From Brienomyrus brachyistius (taxonomy: Eukaryota; Chordata; Actinopteri; Osteoglossiformes; Mormyridae): a stretch of DNA of 64,000 bases. The DNA is taken from the NCBI RefSeq assembly GCF_023856365.1, contig NW_026042778.1, forward strand, positions 35,376 through 99,375, given 5' to 3'. A program made the translations under genes and the position numbers. Below are positions 20,268 through 34,154 of the stretch, one piece after another. Position 1 is the stretch's first letter, and the number at the start of each line of letters is the position of its first letter. The notes under the pieces were generated by a model. That model searched no databases, was not told where the DNA came from, and worked only from the letters and a program-made list of their open reading frames with translations.

Positions 20268-21629
20268 CTTGTAACATGCACCCATGATTTGGAACAGCAG
20301 CATACCTGTCAAGGTTTGGATTTGAAAATAAAGGAAATTTTCCGGCACCCGCCGTGAGCCATCCCACCACCGCAACCAGGCTCCAGTATCCCTTACATTT
20401 TAAGACAGGAAATATAAAATAATATAAATTATATAAAATATAATATAAATATAAATATATAAAATATATAAAATATAAAATAACCATTTGTCATTTATTT
20501 TCTATTAATTTTTCATGTTCACTCATGCGGCTCTGTCATTCACTAATGACTTGGATTTTTCATGCCGACTGACATCGTTCCTTCCCCGTGGGAGACAAAT
20601 CTTACAGAACGCGTGACCCATCCTGCTCCTCTTCAGGAAAGTAAATTCGTCATCTTCGTCATCACCCCTTAAAACAATTACTGAAGCGAGACGGCGCACG
20701 CGTTACGGCGACAGATTTAAATTGTGAGTGCACTATATCTCGTCGCAAATGGTGCTTAACCACGGCGGGTCTCAAGCACAGGAGACTCCCAATTTCTAAA
20801 TGACACACACTTGGCTCACAGCGCAAAGTTGTGTTAAACTTGCTTTGTCTAAAGCAGGCACACACATACGAGTATGATCCTGATAGGTAACTAAGCTATC
20901 GGTCTTATGTCCAAGCGCAACATAATTTAGGTTAGAACCTCATAACAAGTATTCCCGTTCGCTAATAGAGAGATCTCTCCCAGGATATATAGAAACGGAG
21001 ACACTCGTCCGAATTGAACCTGGAAACAAAGCGCTACATCTGAGAATCTCGTCAGACATAGGGTTAAAGTTTACTGCAGTTTAATACGAAAGAACTACAA
21101 TGAAATCACCGAAAATAAAACAAAATAATATAACTACTAATAATAGAAATAAAAATAACTATAATAAGCCCATATGATCCCGCTTAAATGCCTTCAGATT
21201 GCCATGAGTGCGACTTTTGCAACCAGTTGACAGTAGCGCTTCTTCACTGCACGTTCGGTCATAAAAAGTTTAAATTGTGTGCTCAGAATAAGTTTAAACC
21301 TTGTGCCTTGTGATTATTAACCAATTTTTATGCTGAATGGTCGGCTCAAACTCAATTGCGAAACACCGTGAGTCTGTTAATGTGTGACTTAAATGGAACT
21401 CATTAATAACCAGTATCACGTAATAACCTGGGTTAGAATAGAAGGCTTGTCCAACGAGCTGCGTCACCAGGTAATGTAAACGATCGGTAGCGAAGCTCCC
21501 CTCACGGCCAATGAGAGAGAGTCTCGCGATATTTCAGGCGAATTTGAGGTTTCAGAGCGTAGATCGCACAGGCAGGGATTCTTGTGAGCACTCAATGAAC
21601 GGAGGCTGAAGTTGTGTAAAAGACATGCA

Positions 21630-22192
21630 TTTATTCCTATAACTAACATAAGACAGACATTACACCTAACAAACAATAAACACGAAATAACGGAGTGGAC
21701 ACAAACAATGTAATCATGAAAATGCAATGACCAGATTTAAAATGAGTAACCTTAAAAGGGAAAATACTGTTCTGCAAAGCAAGCAATTTGTGGAAATACT
21801 GTCCTAAAGTAATATAGCAGGTGAATAGGAGTTTAGGTTGTTATAAATGAAAGGAAGTTTGTTTACTTGGTTGCAGAGTGGGGGGGGGGGGTCTTGGCAG
21901 TTGGTTGCGGAGGCTGATGAGCTGATGGGTGATGGCACTCAGGGAGGCGCGGTGTTTGCAGCGGTTGTTGGAGTGGAGCCCCTCTGATTCCCTCTCCTGG
22001 TGAAGCTTGGGCTTGGTTGCAGTTCTCTGTCCAGCTGGGTCTTCACTGATAGGCTTCAGGAGGGCTTCTTGTGGGCTTCTCTTCTCTTGGGCTGATGTTC
22101 TCTGCCTCTCTTCGTGCTGATGGTCTTTTGTTTTCTCCTCCCTTCTGTTTCTCCTCTCCTGGCTTTGTTCTGAGGTGCCAGGTTTTATAGTG
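21630..22192 (-). promoter_or_regulatory. LTR-like or promoter-like stretch (unit 2)
   Basis: This copy equals the unit 1 element apart from G-homopolymer length (12 against 13). TATA and AATAAA are both kept on the minus strand. Confidence 0.25.
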
Positions 22193-22763
22193 TAAAGTTC
22201 GTGAATAGGAGTGACCAGGAATTCGACTCCTGGACCAATGGCTGACCATCCATTTGGCGGGCTTTCGGAAGGGGGTCTGTATCAGTCCTTTTGAGATTTA
22301 TGACCAGAGTGATTTCCCTTGTATTGATGATTTTCGTTAGGCTGGTGTAACTTTTGATATATTCACTTTCGTGGTAAACTGACCAGATTTGGAAACTGGA
22401 GTGATTTTCCATCGGTTTGATACCAAACATGCCATAGCAGCCTAGCGGTTCACACCTCATACCATCTGTAATGATTAATTAATGATTACTTATATTATGT
22501 CGTTATGTTATATTACTCACACCTTATTTTATATGCCTCACAATCTATATAATTGTAAATATACTGTGTAGCTGCTGGCGCGTTCCAAACTAAATCTCAT
22601 TGTACTTACAATGTCAATAAAAACATCCATCCATCCATCTAGGCAGGCCAGTGTCGCCTCCATCCTTCCTGAAGTCAGTGATTCCTTTGTCTTTGTGCTG
22701 TTTAGTGCCAAATTGTTTGCTGAACTCCAACCTATCAGTTTCTGGACCTCATCTCTGTAAGCT

Positions 22764-23327
22764 GACTCATAAGAACCAAAGAGATTTACAAATGAGAGGA
22801 GGCCATTCGGCCCATCAAGCTCCTTTGAGGAGAACTTAGCTAATAGCTCAAAAATCTTATCTAGCTCTGATTTAAAAGAACCCAGGGTTTTAGCTTGTGT
22901 TACAATAACAGGAAGACTATTCCATACTCTAACTACACGCTGTGTACAGAAATGCTTCATCAAATTCGTTTTAAAATGTTCTCCAGCTAATTTCCACTTA
23001 TGGCCACGAGTTCTGGTATTTAAACTAACATTGAAATAGCCATTTGGCTGAACAGCATCCAGACCTGTTAGAATCTTAAACACCTGGATTATGTCCCCCC
23101 TTAGTCTCCTTTGCTCGAGGCTAAACAGATTCAGCTCAGCTAACCTCTCCTCATTAGACATTCCTCTAAGACCAGGAATCATTCTCGTTGCCCTACGTTG
23201 CACCTTTTCCAAGGCAGCAATGTCCTTCTTAAGGTATGGTAACCAAACCCGCACACAATATTCTAGGTGGGGTCTTACCAAGGAATTATATTATCGTAGC
23301 ATCACTTGCCTTGTCTTAAACTCCACA
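22764..23327 (-). pseudogene. CR1/jockey-type LINE RT C-terminus (unit 2)
   Basis: This is the same 5'-truncated insertion as in unit 1, with the same protein over 247 codons (22538-23281). An extra G near 23339, just outside, changes the reading at the junction with the Rex1-like part. Confidence 0.8.
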
Positions 23328-24034
23328 CACCTAGAGATGGCAATGTGCCTTCTCGCGTGGTGTTCCTGCAGAGGGAGTCTGTGAGTGCTGGAGATTGGGG
23401 GAGGGGGCAGTGTGGCTATGTCTGCTCTGTGTTCCTCCAGACGAGCAAAGAAGCTGTTTAGCTCCTTTGCTAAAAGGGCGTTGCTGTTAACAGTGACGGT
23501 GTTGTTGCCTTTGAAGTTTGTAATGTGTTGTATTCCCTGCCACACCCACTGTGGGTTGTTGTATGTGAAGTAGACCTCTATTTTCTGTTTCTCTGCCTGC
23601 CTGGCAACCTTGATGCCCCTATTCAGGTTAGCTCTGGCTGCACTCTGTGTTCTTGACTGCGCTGTCTTGTCCTGTAGTATTGTATTGTTGCTCTTGTGTT
23701 TATCTTGCACTTTCTCCCTCTGTTTGTGCTCCTTTCACTCTGTATAGTTCTATCTTGCCCGCACTTGTGTCATCTTGTGTTGTTTCTGTTTTTCTTCTTT
23801 GTGTTGCACCGTGGTCCAGGAGGAACAATGTTTCCTTTCACTGTGTACTGTGTATATTGCTGAAATAACAATAAACCCACTTGACCACCTGCCTCAATTC
23901 ATCCTGAAGAGTTTTCCAATGTTGTTCAAAGGTCTGTTTGTTTCGAGTGAAGGACACGCCCCTGGACGTGCTGGATAAGGGGACCACAGATCAGTGTCCT
24001 CAGTCCTGCTTCTCCCTTCAAAGCTGAGAGGAAG

Positions 24035-26222
24035 ATGACCCGCCTGCTGCTTCTGGTTTTGGCTTATGGAGCTCTGCTTATCTCCACAGAGGCCCAGCAA
24101 GATTACCACAGTCTCCCTGCACTCACAAGACGGCCATTAAACTCGCAGTCGAAAATGCTCATCAAGGAACCCGTCAGCACATGAATTTCTATAACATCCA
24201 GGGCCGTCCGAAGGTAACTGCTGAGAAAGTGTTTACAAAAGTGTGAAACTTTCATCATCTGCAAGCTGAACTAATGAGTATCACATTGATTTTGATGTTT
24301 TAATTTCAATGCATATGATGCTTAATGTCTCTTCACAATGAAAGTGATGGTTGTATATCTCAGCCCTGGTCAATTTTACCTTCTCACAGTTTCTCTCTGA
24401 ATCTGCTGCAGTCAAGTCTGTGACAGTTTGCCATTTTTTGGGTGATTATTGTTTGTTATATTGCCTTTAAAACAGTTGTAGGCAATTTTGTATATAACGT
24501 GTTTATGTGATTTAGATCAGCAGTGAATACATTGACATTGAGATTCTCTTGAGAGCAACAAAATGTCCAAAGTCAACTGCAACAGACCATCGGGCTGACT
24601 GTATTTTCATGGACAAGAGGGTAAGTAAAGAGTCACTGTGACTGTGAGCATTGGACATATCAGTTAGCAAATTAATTTAGGTTCATGTTAACTTTTTTGA
24701 TGCCCTGCGGGGGAAAGTTAGCCAACAATAAAGTAACAAATACATAGGTGGCCTCAAAGAGCCAGTTCCTTCACCTTATTCTCAAATTTTAGTAGGTTTA
24801 CAGGCTTAAAGGCTGGATTACCAGGCAGAAGCAAATGCTAATCATCTGAGGGGTGACCTGTAGATTATGCTTCGAGCTATGAACCCTAGCTGGCCTTATT
24901 TAAAGACCTGTGGGCTGTACTACAAAGCGGGTTTTACATACCCAGAGTTAACTCAATCGAGCCAGGTTAACTAAAACTCATTGTTGAAATCAGCCTTAAA
25001 TGGCAGTGTGGTGTTTTGTGGTGAAAGGGCAGGACTTAACTCTTGTTTTAATTAGAAAGCCAGTAATTAAACCTGGTCAGAGCAGGGTAGATGTGCAGTG
25101 TGAATTACCCTTTAAATTTACCTCTTTAAATAGTGAACTACAGGACCACTTAGCTTGATCGGAGGACAGTATTTTAATACAGAGCAGTGTTCAGTTAAAC
25201 GGGATTTGTTGTTCATACTTTTAGATGAACTTGCTTTGTATAATATAGCCTTATGGTGACCCTGCTTTGGAAGCTCTTTCCTCTAAAATTGTTCTGTGTC
25301 ATTAAACCCTGCACTCCAGCAGCTCTGCCTTAAATCATTAGATATATCTTTACTACACCTTCTCTCACTGTATTTATTGCCCACCACTCTTTAAATACTG
25401 TTTTTGTGTGTCTGTGTGTTTTTGCAGCCATTCATTAACTGTAGAGTTTGCAGCAGACGGTCTGGTAATGATCTTACACATCCATCAAATGACTGTGTAC
25501 CAAACAAGAAAGTGGATGAAGTAAGTGTAGAGAGTCTTAGCATTATGGAAATGTAACAGGTGTGTGAATTGTGTCTAAACATGTGGTTAAACTTTGATTG
25601 TGTTTGTACATGCAAAAATTTGATCAGAGTACTGTTTATTAATGACAATGTTACTTTTAATCTGAACAACAGTGGCAGCACCAAGGAAAAGCTTGGGGGG
25701 GGGGGCTCTAGCTCCTCCTCCAATGACCATAGTACCCCCACAGCACCCCCAAAATATTGGTTTCATTTTTTCTTTAACTATCTGTAAAATCTGTATATTG
25801 TGTAAGACATTTTTGCGGTTTTTACAGCATACTTGTAGTGTATTTTTTCTTCAAAGTACACATAGAGGCTCTGTGAGCTAGACGTTAGAATTTCATATTT
25901 TATCCTATTTTATCCATGCTGTAGCTTATCGTGCTGTGTGCTTCTATACACCATCTACATAAGCTGAAAAGCTAAAGCACCCGGTCTAAATAATCTCACT
26001 CCCCTATAGCACCTGTAGCATTAAGTCACTGGCGCTGCCACTGCTGAATAAACGACTCCAATCTGACTAAACCGCTTAACTTTTCCTCCCCATGTTACAT
26101 TTCAGGACAAACGACGTAATATGTGTCCTTCTGATAAACCTCTTCTCAGACCTAAAACTGCCTTGGCTTCCAAGGACACTAAAGAAGCTGAAGGAGACCG
26201 TCTGGCTGTTTCTGATGGCTGA
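24035..26222 (+). pseudogene. Chemerin/cathelicidin-like secreted cystatin-fold gene (unit 2, best copy)
   Basis: Exons: 24035-24213, 24516-24620, 25428-25520 and 26106-26222. Splice sites match unit 1. Exon 4 is intact here: DKRRNMCPSDKPLLRPKTAL and a basic/acidic tail ending in SDG and TGA (26220-26222). That adds one more Cys (residue 7 of exon 4) to the four of exons 2-3. The exon 1 frame break between the signal peptide and the IKLAVENA helix is also present, so either the gene was already broken before duplication, or exon 1 is spliced differently from the way I read it. Apart from that break, all other exons stay open, which is unusual for an old pseudogene. Confidence 0.6.
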
Positions 26223-28093
26223 TGGTCCTGCAATGTGGACCAGAGGAGGAAACTGGGAGGGAAAATGCTTTGCTTTATATCATGCCCACCCAAAGCCCCC
26301 AGTGAGTAAGCCATAGGCGCCGATAGCATGGAAAAACTCCCAAGAAGGAAGAAACCTTGGGAGGGACCAAACTCAAAGGGGGAGCCCATCCTCCTGGGGC
26401 CGGCAAAGTGTAGGTGCAGGATCACAAAAAAACTTGACGAGAGAAACGAGAGAATTCGACTGTCCCTCACAAAAACTGTAAAGTTTTAGTGGCTAAATTG
26501 CTTTTTCTATGCCTTTTCAAACAGGAGGAGATTTGTTTGGCTATACGTAGAAATTTTCTATACAATTTAGACAGCACAGAATCATTAACCTACTTTAATG
26601 CATTTATTAATACAACCACATATTTCACACATTTTGACATCAGTCATGCAGTGAAGATACAGTCTCTTTATTTCTTGACGCCAACCCTCCCCATTAATCC
26701 GGGCTTGGGACCGACACCTAGTTGAGCTGGCTTTCTCCCTTAAGTGGCTGGGTTAGGCTAAACTATGTACATATTTATGAAGACTACTATAAATTTATAA
26801 AGACCTCCCTAAATATGTAGTCTAACAAAACGCAGTTTAAAGAAGGTAGCCTACCTGGTAAACAAAGAAATTAAAAGGCCCACAGCATATAATCGGGCTA
26901 TATCCAAGCAGTTTTTAAGAACGTAACCTACATGGCGAAATTGAATTACTTTCTGGACCAACAAACGCAACCAGACATGAACATTATGCACCTTCCTAGT
27001 CTTGATGTATGTCGTCATACAGATGAGGACGTTAAGGCAGCCTTTAGGTCCGACCCATCATGCACTGCAGTTTTTTGCAAATTCCTCAGATGGAAAACCA
27101 TTAAATACCTCTTCTATTACCTTATATTACCTTATATTCATGTAATAAATATACAAATATCAATTAGTTGGAAATCAGCCAGACAGACGTAATTACTACA
27201 AATGGTTTCCACTGTATTTGTGACTCTGAGTGCCGCAGGCTTGGATGCAGTGCCGCACCATTTTGTAAGTAAATTAATAAATATTAATGAGACATCACCT
27301 ACCACCCTGCAAAAAAGAAATTTGCCGCTCGTCCCCCTGCACATGAACCAACATGGCTGTGTCAACCAGCGGAGCTCCGGAGCCTCTGGAGAAACACGCG
27401 GCAAAAAAGGCTCGCATACGGTCTTCCAGAGTTTGGGAATACTTCAGTCATGACACCTTTTCTGCGCCTCTACTGTAGCTGGCGTTAATGACGCTGTTTC
27501 AGCCATTTTATATTTTCTGTTTACTTATTCTGTCATGTAAGACTGAGACAAATTATCGTTTACGACTATTCTTACACACTGTAGCCTGACTTGCTGACTT
27601 AAGTAAGCTTAACTATAAGCTACCTTTGCTAGTGTTTGTGAATAACATGTTTCTCTAGTTATGAAATTATTCCATGTTTTAGCATCTGTTTCAACATTAA
27701 AGTCAAATTGGTATATTGAAATATGTAAAAACTATTGAACTATTAGCTTAAGTCTAACATAGAAAATCCTACTGAATCTCTTAAGATTTTCCTTTTTTGT
27801 TAATGCACTAATGTTTAAGAAGTGTCTTAAATTGAATTTCAGATTTGTGTGTGGGTGGGAGTGGGTGAATTGTATTAAATTCATACATTCATTCTTTTGG
27901 CTCAGACATTACTGACCTAAAACAAATTGAGGCATTGGGTAAGTGCTTAAATTAGCTACTAAATGGCAAAAAATATTCTAAATATCACATTTTCCATTCT
28001 TCGGTATAATTTTAATGAATCACCTATGCTGCCAAACATTAACGCATAGATTGTCACAACACTCTATGTTTTAGTTCTTCTTTATGTGTATAG

Positions 28094-28383
28094 GACGGTG
28101 TGATGGTTCTGGTGGTGGGTGTGGCCGACGCTGCTCGCGATGTTTGGCTATGCTGCAGTCCCAGGGACCAAGTTGGAACACATTTCCACCTTCAAGCTTA
28201 GGTGGAAAAACGGCACCGAGACCCAGCAGCAGGACAACTTCTTGTCCAGACAACCAGCCCTGCTTCATCATTGAAGTAAGCCCTGTGAACAGGAGCGAGA
28301 TGTACTTCTGCAGTGGATGTTATAGCGGAAAGAACATCCCCATCCTCACGTCTGCCGGAGTGCCCCCTCAAGTGGGTGTGTGA
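28094..28383 (+). CDS. Unidentified Cys-rich terminal exon (unit 2, open)
   Basis: After a plausible acceptor (TTATGTGTATAG) the frame stays open for 96 codons to TGA at 28381-28383. It encodes a Gly/Cys-rich start (CDGSGGGCGRRCSRC), then a Ser/Thr/Pro-rich linker, then TTSCPDNQPCFIIEVSPVNR and SEMYFCSGCYSGKNIPILTS. The hydrophobic stretch before MYFCSGC recalls the 'YxC' end of an Ig V-type fold, but there is no supporting Trp/Cys framework, so I do not claim it. One glycosylation sequon (NRS) is visible. No donor-bearing upstream exon was found. It could be a last exon of a secreted protein or an accidental frame. It is conserved in unit 3 without change. Confidence 0.35.
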
Positions 28384-29094
28384 CTTAACTCGATGGATGA
28401 ATTGGACAGAATGTACTGTTACTAGAGGTCGACCGATATGGGTTTTTTCAAGTCAAGGGTCAGGCGATGGCCGATATATGCTGCTGATTTTTTTTGGCCG
28501 ATAATTGGACGTTTTCCCCTCTATTTGCATGGTAAAATATCACACTAATAATAACAAACGATACACAAAATTTCTCAATTTAGCATTTATTGAATACTCA
28601 ACTTGGAAACAATAACACATTTATAAACAATAAAAATAGCAGCATCAGAATCTCTGTTAGTGCACAATATAGCAGCAAACTCCTCATGTTTGACGGAAGG
28701 AAATTTGTAAACAATACAAAAAGGAATAAGCATGTTATCTTTAGTTGTAATCCCACTTCCAGTCCCTGAGTCTTACTCACCACACTCATACTTCACAGCA
28801 AACAGACAGCAGTTAATTAACCAGAAGAGAAAAATGCAAAAACACAACAGAACTTGTAAATAATAACAAACTAATAGACAATAAAAATAGCAGCATCAGA
28901 ATCTCTATTAGTGCCAAATATAGCAGCAAACTCCTCATGTCTGACGGAAGGAAAATTTGTAAATACACAAAGGAATGAGCACATCTTCAGTTTTAATCCC
29001 ATTTCCAGTCCCTGAGTCTTCCTCATCCCACAAGCAGGCAAGGCATGTCACCCCGGTTGTGTGACACTTATTTTATATAATAAAATAAGTGCCC

Positions 29095-30120
29095 CCTGCG
29101 GCCCCAGAGCCCGAGCAGCCGTCTCCGCTGCCTGCAGCTACCGCGCCCACGTCCGAGGCGCTTTCCCTGCCTGCAGCTCCCGGGCAGGCGCCCCCTCTGC
29201 AGCCTGCAGCTCCAGTCCCTGGCCCCACTCCAGTCCCTTCTCCCCCTGTGACTCTGGTACCCTCACCCCGACGAGCCCGACCCCGGCCGCAGGTCCTTAT
29301 GTCTGTGTCCCATAAGGGGAGAGGACACAGACGCACGGCTGGGGTCCCACCCGCCCAGCCCCCTGGCTCGCCCTCCCTCGCCGGCGCTAGGGCTTGGTCG
29401 GCACCTGCGGGTCCTGGCCCTCCGGGTCGGCTGTCGTCTGCGGGTCCCCCTCCGCGGCCTCGTCGCCCTGCCTCGGTCCCTCCTCCGGCGTCTTATCGGT
29501 TGCCTGCGGGCCCCCCGACGGCGGCTCCTCATTCGCCTGCTGGTCCTCCCGCTCTGGCGTGTCGGAGGACGTCGCCGTCTGCTGCGGCTCCCCCTCTCTC
29601 CTTGCCCTCGCCAGGGTCCCTTCCAGCTCCTTCGTCCCCTTCCCTGGTCTCCCCTCCGACTCCCTCCTTCGTCCCTGCGTCTGTCCCTCACCCCGTCTCC
29701 TCGGCCCCTCCGGCTCCGGCCTCCCGGCCGCCTGCAGCCCTTCCGGCTGCCTCCCGTCGCCCGCTGGGTCTCCCTCGGGCTCCTCTTGGTTCCCCCTCCT
29801 TCTCTCCCTGGCCTCCCGTCTTTGTCCCTCCTGCCTCTGCTCCCCCTCGCTTTGTTCCTCCTGTCTCTGTCCCTCCTCTCTTTGTCCCTCGTCCCTCTGG
29901 CTTCTGCTCCTCTTTCCCCGATGTTCCCTGTTCACTCCCGGTCCTTTTGTCCTGCCTGTTCCCTCCGTGTCCCCCTTTCTGATCTGTTTCTCTGCCTTTC
30001 CTGTCTTATGTCAAGTCTTGTCCTGGCTCCTTCCCCTGTGCCAGTTCTGTCTGTCCGTTCTGTTCCCTGTCCCTCATTAATGAGGTTTTATATAGATATA
30101 CATATATGCCCGGCTTGTCC
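29095..30120 (+). pseudogene. GC-rich proline-coding block (unit 2)
   Basis: The longest frame (29089-29982, 297 codons) uses the same reading as unit 1 at the start but departs after C-run length changes near 29484, 29763 and 29816, and a 2-nt loss near 29929. Confidence 0.4.
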
Positions 30121-30358
30121 GCTCCTCGTGTGTGCCACGCCCCCTGATTACCCACGTGTGCTTCCCTGATCGTCTCCTGCTTTGCCCGATTACTTTGATT
30201 AGTCATGACCTATTTTAAGTCCTGGTCTTACCTGTTTGCCCTGTCCGTCATTGTAGTTTGTCAATGCCTGCGTTCCGTCCTGCTCTACCCGCTCCGTTTC
30301 CCCGATTAAAGACCCGTTTTCACAAACACAAAAAAAACTATATGTATACATATACATA

Positions 30359-31527
30359 CACTGAACAAAAATATAAACGCAACACTTTTGTTTTTGCTCC
30401 CATTTTTCATGAGATGGACTTAAAGATCTACAATTCATTCCAGATACACAATATTACCATTTCTCTCAAACATTTCTCACAAATCAGTCTAAATGTGTGA
30501 TAGTGAGCACTTCTGCTTTGCTGAGATAATCCATCCCACCTCACAGGTGTGCCACATCAAGATGCTGATCTGACATCATGGGTAGTGCACAGGTGTACCT
30601 TATACTGCCCACAATAAAAGGCCACCCTGGAATGTGCAGTTTTGTCTCACAGCAAAATGCCACAGATGCCACAAGCATTGAGGGAGCGTGCAATTGGCAT
30701 GCTGACAGCAGGAATGTCAACCAGATCTGTTGCTCGTGCATTGAATGTTCATTTCTCAACCATAAGCCGTCTCCAAAGGCGTTTCAGAGAATATGGCAGT
30801 ACATCCAACCGGCCTCACAACCGCAGACCACGTGTAACCACACCAGCCCAGGACCTCCACATCCAGCAGGTTCACCTCCAAGATCGTCTGAGACCAGCCA
30901 CTCAGACAGATGATGCACGGCCCCATGTTGCAAGGATCTGTACACAGTTCTTGGAAGCTGAAAATGTCCCAGTTCTTGCATGGCCAGCATACTCACCGGA
31001 CATGTCACCCGTTGAGCATGTTTGGGATGTGCTTGACCGGCGTATACGACAGCGTGTACCAGTTCCCACTAATATCCAACAACTTCGCACAGCCATTGAA
31101 GAGGAGTGGACCAACATTCCACAGGCCACAATTGACAATCTGATAAACTCTATGCGAAGAAGATGTGTTGCATTGTATGAGGCAAATGGTGGTCACACCA
31201 GATACTGACCGGTTCTGAGTCCCCAGACCCCCAATAAAGCAAAAAACTGCACATTCCAGGGTGGCCATTTATTGTGGGCAGTATAAGGTACACCTGTGCA
31301 CTACCCATGATGTCAGATCAGCATCTTGATGTGGCACACCTGTGAGGTGGGATGGATTATCTCAGCAAAGCAGAAGTGCTCACTATCACACATTTAGACT
31401 GATTTGTGAGAAATGTTTGAGAGAAATGGTAATATTGTGTATCTGGAATGAATTGTAGGTCTTTAAGTCCATCTCATGAAAAATGGGAGCAGAAACAAGA
31501 GTGTTGCGTTTATATTTTTGTTCAGTA
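30359..31527 (+). mobile_element. Internally deleted Tc1/mariner element (unit 2)
   Basis: This 1,169 bp copy has the same ends and inverted repeats as unit 1. It carries an uninterrupted shortened transposase frame (30657-31208). Confidence 0.9.
30657..31208 (+). CDS. Shortened Tc1 transposase, 183 residues, DNA-binding part fused to catalytic C-terminus (unit 2)
   Basis: Residues 1-82 hold the bipartite paired-like DNA-binding region (RERAIGMLTAGMSTRSVARA, HFSTISRLQRRFREYGSTS and a GRPR-like hook, NRRPRV). After a junction near residue 84 the frame continues in the catalytic C-terminus: DDARPHVARICTQFLE, SPDMSPVEHVWD, and MRRRCVALYEANGGHTRY at the end. D85 and E120 keep the D34E spacing, but the first catalytic Asp (the usual TDES block) and about 150 residues are gone. 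It cannot catalyse transposition but could still bind the inverted repeats. Intact family members are about 340 residues. Confidence 0.75.
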   Translation: MPQMPQALRERAIGMLTAGMSTRSVARALNVHFSTISRLQRRFREYGSTSNRPHNRRPRVTTPAQDLHIQQVHLQDRLRPATQTDDARPHVARICTQFLEAENVPVLAWPAYSPDMSPVEHVWDVLDRRIRQRVPVPTNIQQLRTAIEEEWTNIPQATIDNLINSMRRRCVALYEANGGHTRY

Positions 31528-31736
31528 TATATATTTATGGGTGTATCGAGACTAGATGGTCAGTATGGATAACTAAGGTGCACTAAAACTGGGTGAGCAG
31601 GCAAGGCATGTCACCCAGGTTGTGTGACAATTATTTTATATAAATGTATATATGTATATATATATTCCATCCACCATCCCTCCTTTACAGAGAACTGCGT
31701 TATTTTTATTGTCCATTACGAAAAAAATAAAAAAAC

Positions 31737-31768
<32 letters not shown>

Positions 31769-31978
31769 TATTTATGGGTGTATCGAGACTAGATGGTCAT
31801 TATGGATAACTAAGGTGCACTAAAACTGGGTGAGCAGGCAAGGCATGTCACCCAGGTTGTGTGACAATTATTTTATATAAATGTATATATATATATATAT
31901 ATTCCATCCACCATCCCTCCTTTACGGAGAACTGCGTTATTTTTCTTTTCTATTGCTAATAAAAAAACTATATATATG

Positions 31979-32035
<57 letters not shown>

Positions 32036-32222
32036 GTGTATCGAGACTAGATGGTCAGTATGGATAACTAAGGTGCACTAAAATTGGGTGAGCAGGCAAG
32101 GCATGTCACCCAGGTTGTGTGACAATTATTTTATATATATGCATATACATATTCCATCCACCATCCCTCCTTTATGGAGAACTGCGTTATTTTTATTGTC
32201 TATTGCAAAAAAAAAACAGAAA

Positions 32223-32269
<47 letters not shown>

Positions 32270-32381
32270 TATTCATGGGTGTATCGAGACTAGATGGTCA
32301 TTCTGGATAACTAAAGTGCACTAAAATTGGGTGAGCAGGCAAGGCATGTCACCCAGGTTGTGTGACAATTATTTTATATAA

Positions 32382-32431
<50 letters not shown>

Positions 32432-32715
32432 CATCCACCATCCCTCCTTTACGGAGAACTGCGTTATTTTTCTTTTTTATTGCTAATAAAAAAACTATAT
32501 ATATATACATATATATTTATGGGTGTATCGAGACTAGATGGTCATTATGAATAACTAAGGTGCACTAAAATTGGGTGAGCAGGCAAGGCATGTCACCCCG
32601 GTTGTGTGACAATTATTTTATATATATATTCCATCCACCATCCCTCCTTTACGGAGGACTGCTTTATTTTTAATATCCATTGCGAAAAAAAAACACAAGA
32701 AAAAGAAAAAATATC

Positions 32716-32751
<36 letters not shown>

Positions 32752-32857
32752 TGGGTGTGTCGAGACTAGATGGTCAGTATGGATAACTAAAGTGCACTAA
32801 AATTGGGTGAGCAGGCAAGGCATGTCACCCAGGTTGTGTGACAATTATTTTATATAA

Positions 32858-32919
<62 letters not shown>

Positions 32920-33863
32920 CATCCACCATCCCTCCTTTACGGAGAACTGTGTTATTTTTCTTTTCTATTGCTAATAAAAAAACTATATATATGTACATAT
33001 ATATATATATATATATATGGGTGTATCGAGACTAGTTGGTCATTATGGATAACTAAGTTGCACTAAAATTGGGTGAGCAGGCAAGGCATGTCACCCAGGT
33101 TGTGTGACAATTATTTTATATATATGTATATATATATTCCATCCACCATCCCTCCTTTATGGAGAACTGCGCTATTTTTATTGTCTATTGCAAAAAAAAA
33201 AAAAAAAAAAAACAATACATATATATACATATATATTTATGGGTGTATCGAGACTAGATGGTCATTATGAATAACTAAGGTGCACTAAAATTGGGTGAGC
33301 AGGCAAGGCATGTCACCCCGGTTGTGTGACAATTATTTTATATATATATTCCATCCACCATCCCTCCTTTACGGAGAACTGCGTTATTTTTATTGTCCAT
33401 TGCGAAAAAAAAAAAACTATATATATACATATATATTTATGGGTGTATCGAGACTAGTTGGTCATTATGGATAACTAAGTTGCACTAAAATTGGGTGAGC
33501 AGGCAAGGCATGTCACCCAGGTTGTGTGACAATTATTTTATATATATGTATGTATATATTCCATCCACCATCCCTCCTTTACGGAGAACTGCGTTATTTT
33601 TCTTTTCTATTGCTAATAAAAAAACTATATATATGTACATATATATATATATATTTATGGGTGTATCGAGACTAGTTGGTCATTATGGATAACTAAGGTG
33701 CACTAAAATTGGGTGAGCAGGCAAGGCATGTCTCCCCAGTTGTGTGACAATTATTTTATATAAATGTATATATATATTCCCTCCACCACCCCTCCTTTAC
33801 GGAGGACTGCTTTATTTTTAATATCCATTGCGAAAAAAAAACACAAGAAAAAGAAAAAATATC

Positions 33864-33910
<47 letters not shown>

Positions 33911-34097
33911 GTGTGTCGAGACTAGATGGTCAGTATGGATAACTGAGGTGCACTAAAATTGGGTGAGCAGGCAAGGCATGTCACCCAGGTTGTGTGACAA
34001 TTATTTTATATATATGCATATACATATTCCATCCACCATCCCTCCTTTACGGAGAACTGCGTTATTTTTATTGTCTATTGCAAAAAAAAAACAGAAA

Positions 34098-34154
<57 letters not shown>

